Shown here in pieces: positions 62,619 to 64,000 of a stretch of DNA of 64,000 bases. The translations under genes and the position numbers were made by a program. Under the pieces are notes generated by a model. That model searched no databases and was not told the DNA's origin. It worked only from the letters and a program-made list of their open reading frames with translations. Within the stretch, counting starts at the first letter, position 1. The number at the start of each line of letters is the position of its first letter. Source of the DNA: Hyphomicrobiales bacterium (GTDB taxonomy: Bacteria; Pseudomonadota; Alphaproteobacteria; Rhizobiales; Methyloligellaceae); contig JANQLP010000228.1 in the NCBI GenBank assembly GCA_028280515.1, positions 20,074 to 84,073 on the forward strand. Direction: 5' to 3'.

Positions 62619-62782
62619 TCCGGCACCGGCAGATTCGAGAGCAGGAGGCCGACGGGCATTCCTGTCGGACCGCCTCGCGGTCTGCCGCCGGTGGACTTGA
62701 TGCTAGGCGGATTAACGTTAACGCCGCTTTAAATCTCGGATTGCGCCCCGTGCAGCGCCGAGATGGCGAATGCCCGGACGAC

Positions 62783-63403
62783 CTAGTCCGGTCGGCGTGA
62801 CAGTCCGCCTTCGAGGACACGGAAACGGCTGCGCAGTTCGGCAGCGCTCGGCGTTCTGTCGTTGAGCAGAACGGGTGGTTCGCCTGCAACGGGCACAGGC
62901 GGGCGGGTGTCCGGCCAGACGAACTCGAATGTGTTCAGTGTAAGGTGGCGGATTTCCTGCGTTCCCGCCCAATAGTGATGCGTGAGCGGGGCAATGCTGC
63001 CGAGCATGCGGTTCACCGCGTTGTCCGTGTGGACCAGCGGCAGGACAAGCATTTCGAAGTGGGCCTGCTCGGAGGTGTTGGCGCTCTTGCCCATGAAGTC
63101 GACCAGGATTCCCGCGCCATCGGTGGCTACCGAATGCAACAGACTCTGCAGGCCTTCCCGGTCCCGGGGATCCCAGTAATCCAGAAGGTTCTGGCGCCGC
63201 AACTCGTGTCCGAGACCGCTGCAAATCCGCGTACCCGCGAGCCGGAAGCGGTAGGTCGCGCTGTTCGGGCATTCGAGGATGAAAATATCGGGGAGAATGT
63301 CGGCCAGCCGCGCGGGCTCGATTTCGAAGCGATTTGGCGCGAACCTGCCGTTTCGCACTTGGTCCCAATACTCATAGAGTCGCTTTGTCGACGTATGCTC
63401 CAT
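62783..63403 (-). CDS. PAS-domain protein, PAS_5 type (Pfam PF07310)
   Basis: This 206-residue protein starts at ATG 63403 (MEHTSTKRLYEYWDQVRNG). The first half, with FAPNRFEIEPARLADILPDIFILE and YRFRLAGTRICSGLGHELRRQNLLDYW, matches PAS_5 proteins, which are common and multi-copy in alphaproteobacteria. These are short sensor or adaptor proteins without an attached output domain and their role is not established. Upstream open frame to 63700 is unlikely to be coding. It is divergent from the rhomboid gene. Confidence 0.85.
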   Translation of the reverse strand: MEHTSTKRLYEYWDQVRNGRFAPNRFEIEPARLADILPDIFILECPNSATYRFRLAGTRICSGLGHELRRQNLLDYWDPRDREGLQSLLHSVATDGAGILVDFMGKSANTSEQAHFEMLVLPLVHTDNAVNRMLGSIAPLTHHYWAGTQEIRHLTLNTFEFVWPDTRPPVPVAGEPPVLLNDRTPSAAELRSRFRVLEGGLSRRPD

Positions 63404-63617
63404 ATCGCATGCCTCTGACTGTCGCCGTGTCTTGTTAAGCTTCGCGATACGGTGAATGCCCGCGTATTCCCACACTGGGACATCCGGCCACATGGAAGCG
63501 TTTTGACAGAGGGAAGAGCAGGTCCCGTGCCACTTTAGGAAATCGTCGGGTGCAAACGGAAAAAGGCCGCCGGCAAGGTTAACGTCTGAGAGCTTGCGGT
63601 AATCCGCCCGGTTCGTT

Positions 63618-64000
63618 ATGGCAGGTCCCGAGCGTGCGGAGCGGGAATCAGGACAAATGACTGGCAAACAGCCGATATTCAACATACCGGCCAGCGTCAT
63701 CTGGCTGCTGGTGATTATGGCCGGCCTGCACGTCCTGCGCTCTCAGTTGCCGGTGGCATCGGCGCAGGAGTTGCTTTTGACGCTGGCGTTCATCCCGGCG
63801 CGTTACACGTTCCCCGCGCCGAACCTGCCCGGCGGAGATTGGGCGGACGTGACGTCGTTCCTGACCTATATGCTGGTCCATGGCGACGCGACGCACCTCA
63901 TCGTCAATTCGGTCTGGATGCTGGCGTTTGGCAGCGCCGTTGCCAAACGGATAGGAGATCTGCGTTTTCTCCTGTTTTCAGCGCTGTGCGGCATTGCCGG
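63618..64000 (+). CDS. Rhomboid family intramembrane protease (5' part)
   Basis: The first 127 codons are inside the window and the gene continues past the right edge. The protein starts at ATG 63618 or 63657. It shows a first hydrophobic helix (ASVIWLLVIMAGLHVL), LTYMLVHGDATHLIVNSVWML (the rhomboid L1/TM2 region with HGD.THL.N) and FGSAVAKRIGDLRFLLFSALCG. The family hydrolyses membrane proteins within the bilayer. The catalytic Ser and His lie beyond the edge, so activity cannot be judged. Confidence 0.82.
   Translation, partial: MAGPERAERESGQMTGKQPIFNIPASVIWLLVIMAGLHVLRSQLPVASAQELLLTLAFIPARYTFPAPNLPGGDWADVTSFLTYMLVHGDATHLIVNSVWMLAFGSAVAKRIGDLRFLLFSALCGIA

Noticed and set aside
1..64000. 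CRISPR arrays, insertion sequences, prophage genes, tRNA or rRNA genes
   Set aside because: No regularly spaced repeats, transposase or integrase motifs, or tRNA/rRNA signatures were seen on either strand.

Overview
The window reads as high-GC chromosomal DNA of an alphaproteobacterium, probably of the order Hyphomicrobiales. This is inferred from the gene types present (a DUF3126 protein, a BTLCP transglutaminase-like protease, tandem PilZ domains, a PAS_5-type regulator, an NDUFS6-type zinc finger) and from an intergenic palindrome pair at 55157-55293 of the kind scattered through rhizobial genomes. I see no rRNA, tRNA, phage, transposase or CRISPR array. Most of the window is catabolic: nearly every block pairs a solute transporter with the enzymes that would use its substrate, and with a local regulator.

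Layout. (1) 346-3058: a LysR regulator divergent from an N-carbamoyl-D-amino-acid hydrolase and a hydantoin/Asp-Glu racemase. (2) 3088-13287, minus strand: a GntR/HutC regulator, a ComA-type phosphosulfolactate synthase, a taurine/nitrate-type ABC transporter with two different permeases, a TauD-like dioxygenase, a PHP/DUF3604-type metallohydrolase and a type I sulfatase. I read this as a candidate undescribed organosulfur uptake and degradation system. (3) 13439-20595: isovaleryl-CoA dehydrogenase and the MCC beta subunit (leucine pathway, without the biotin-carboxylase subunit), an acyl-CoA synthetase, an unusual acyl-CoA dehydrogenase and an SCP2-type thiolase. (4) 20605-27050: a LysR regulator divergent from a complete valine pathway from isobutyryl-CoA to propionyl-CoA (mmsA, isobutyryl-CoA dehydrogenase, HIBYL-CoA hydrolase, mmsB, enoyl-CoA hydratase). 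(5) 27150-35619: a Liv-type ABC transporter bracketed by two CoA-ligase-like enzymes. (6) 35739-44779: an L-2-haloacid dehalogenase, a split biotin enzyme (carboxyltransferase plus BCCP), a TRAP-TAXI transporter, and an SDR/amidase/TauE operon. (7) 44804-52103: IclR and LysR regulators, a Ugp-like ABC importer and a GpdQ-like phosphodiesterase. (8) 52273-64000: a FadB-type fusion enzyme followed by housekeeping and single genes (lipoprotein, FAD monooxygenase, zinc finger, alpha/beta hydrolase, crotonase, serine acetyltransferase, DUF3126, gamma-carbonic anhydrase, BTLCP, PilZ, PAS_5, rhomboid).

How it fits together. Many genes overlap by ATGA (start and stop sharing four bases), so translational coupling is the rule inside the operons. 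The acyl-CoA enzymes converge on propionyl-CoA and acetyl-CoA. Sulfur chemistry recurs (TauD-like, sulfatase, ComA, TauE/SafE). The regulators sit next to what they probably control. Two clear LysR-type boxes of the T-N11-A form and a TCATAATGT-like motif shared by three promoters around the IclR gene are visible. Start codons were chosen by ribosome binding site and family length, and several are GTG or TTG.
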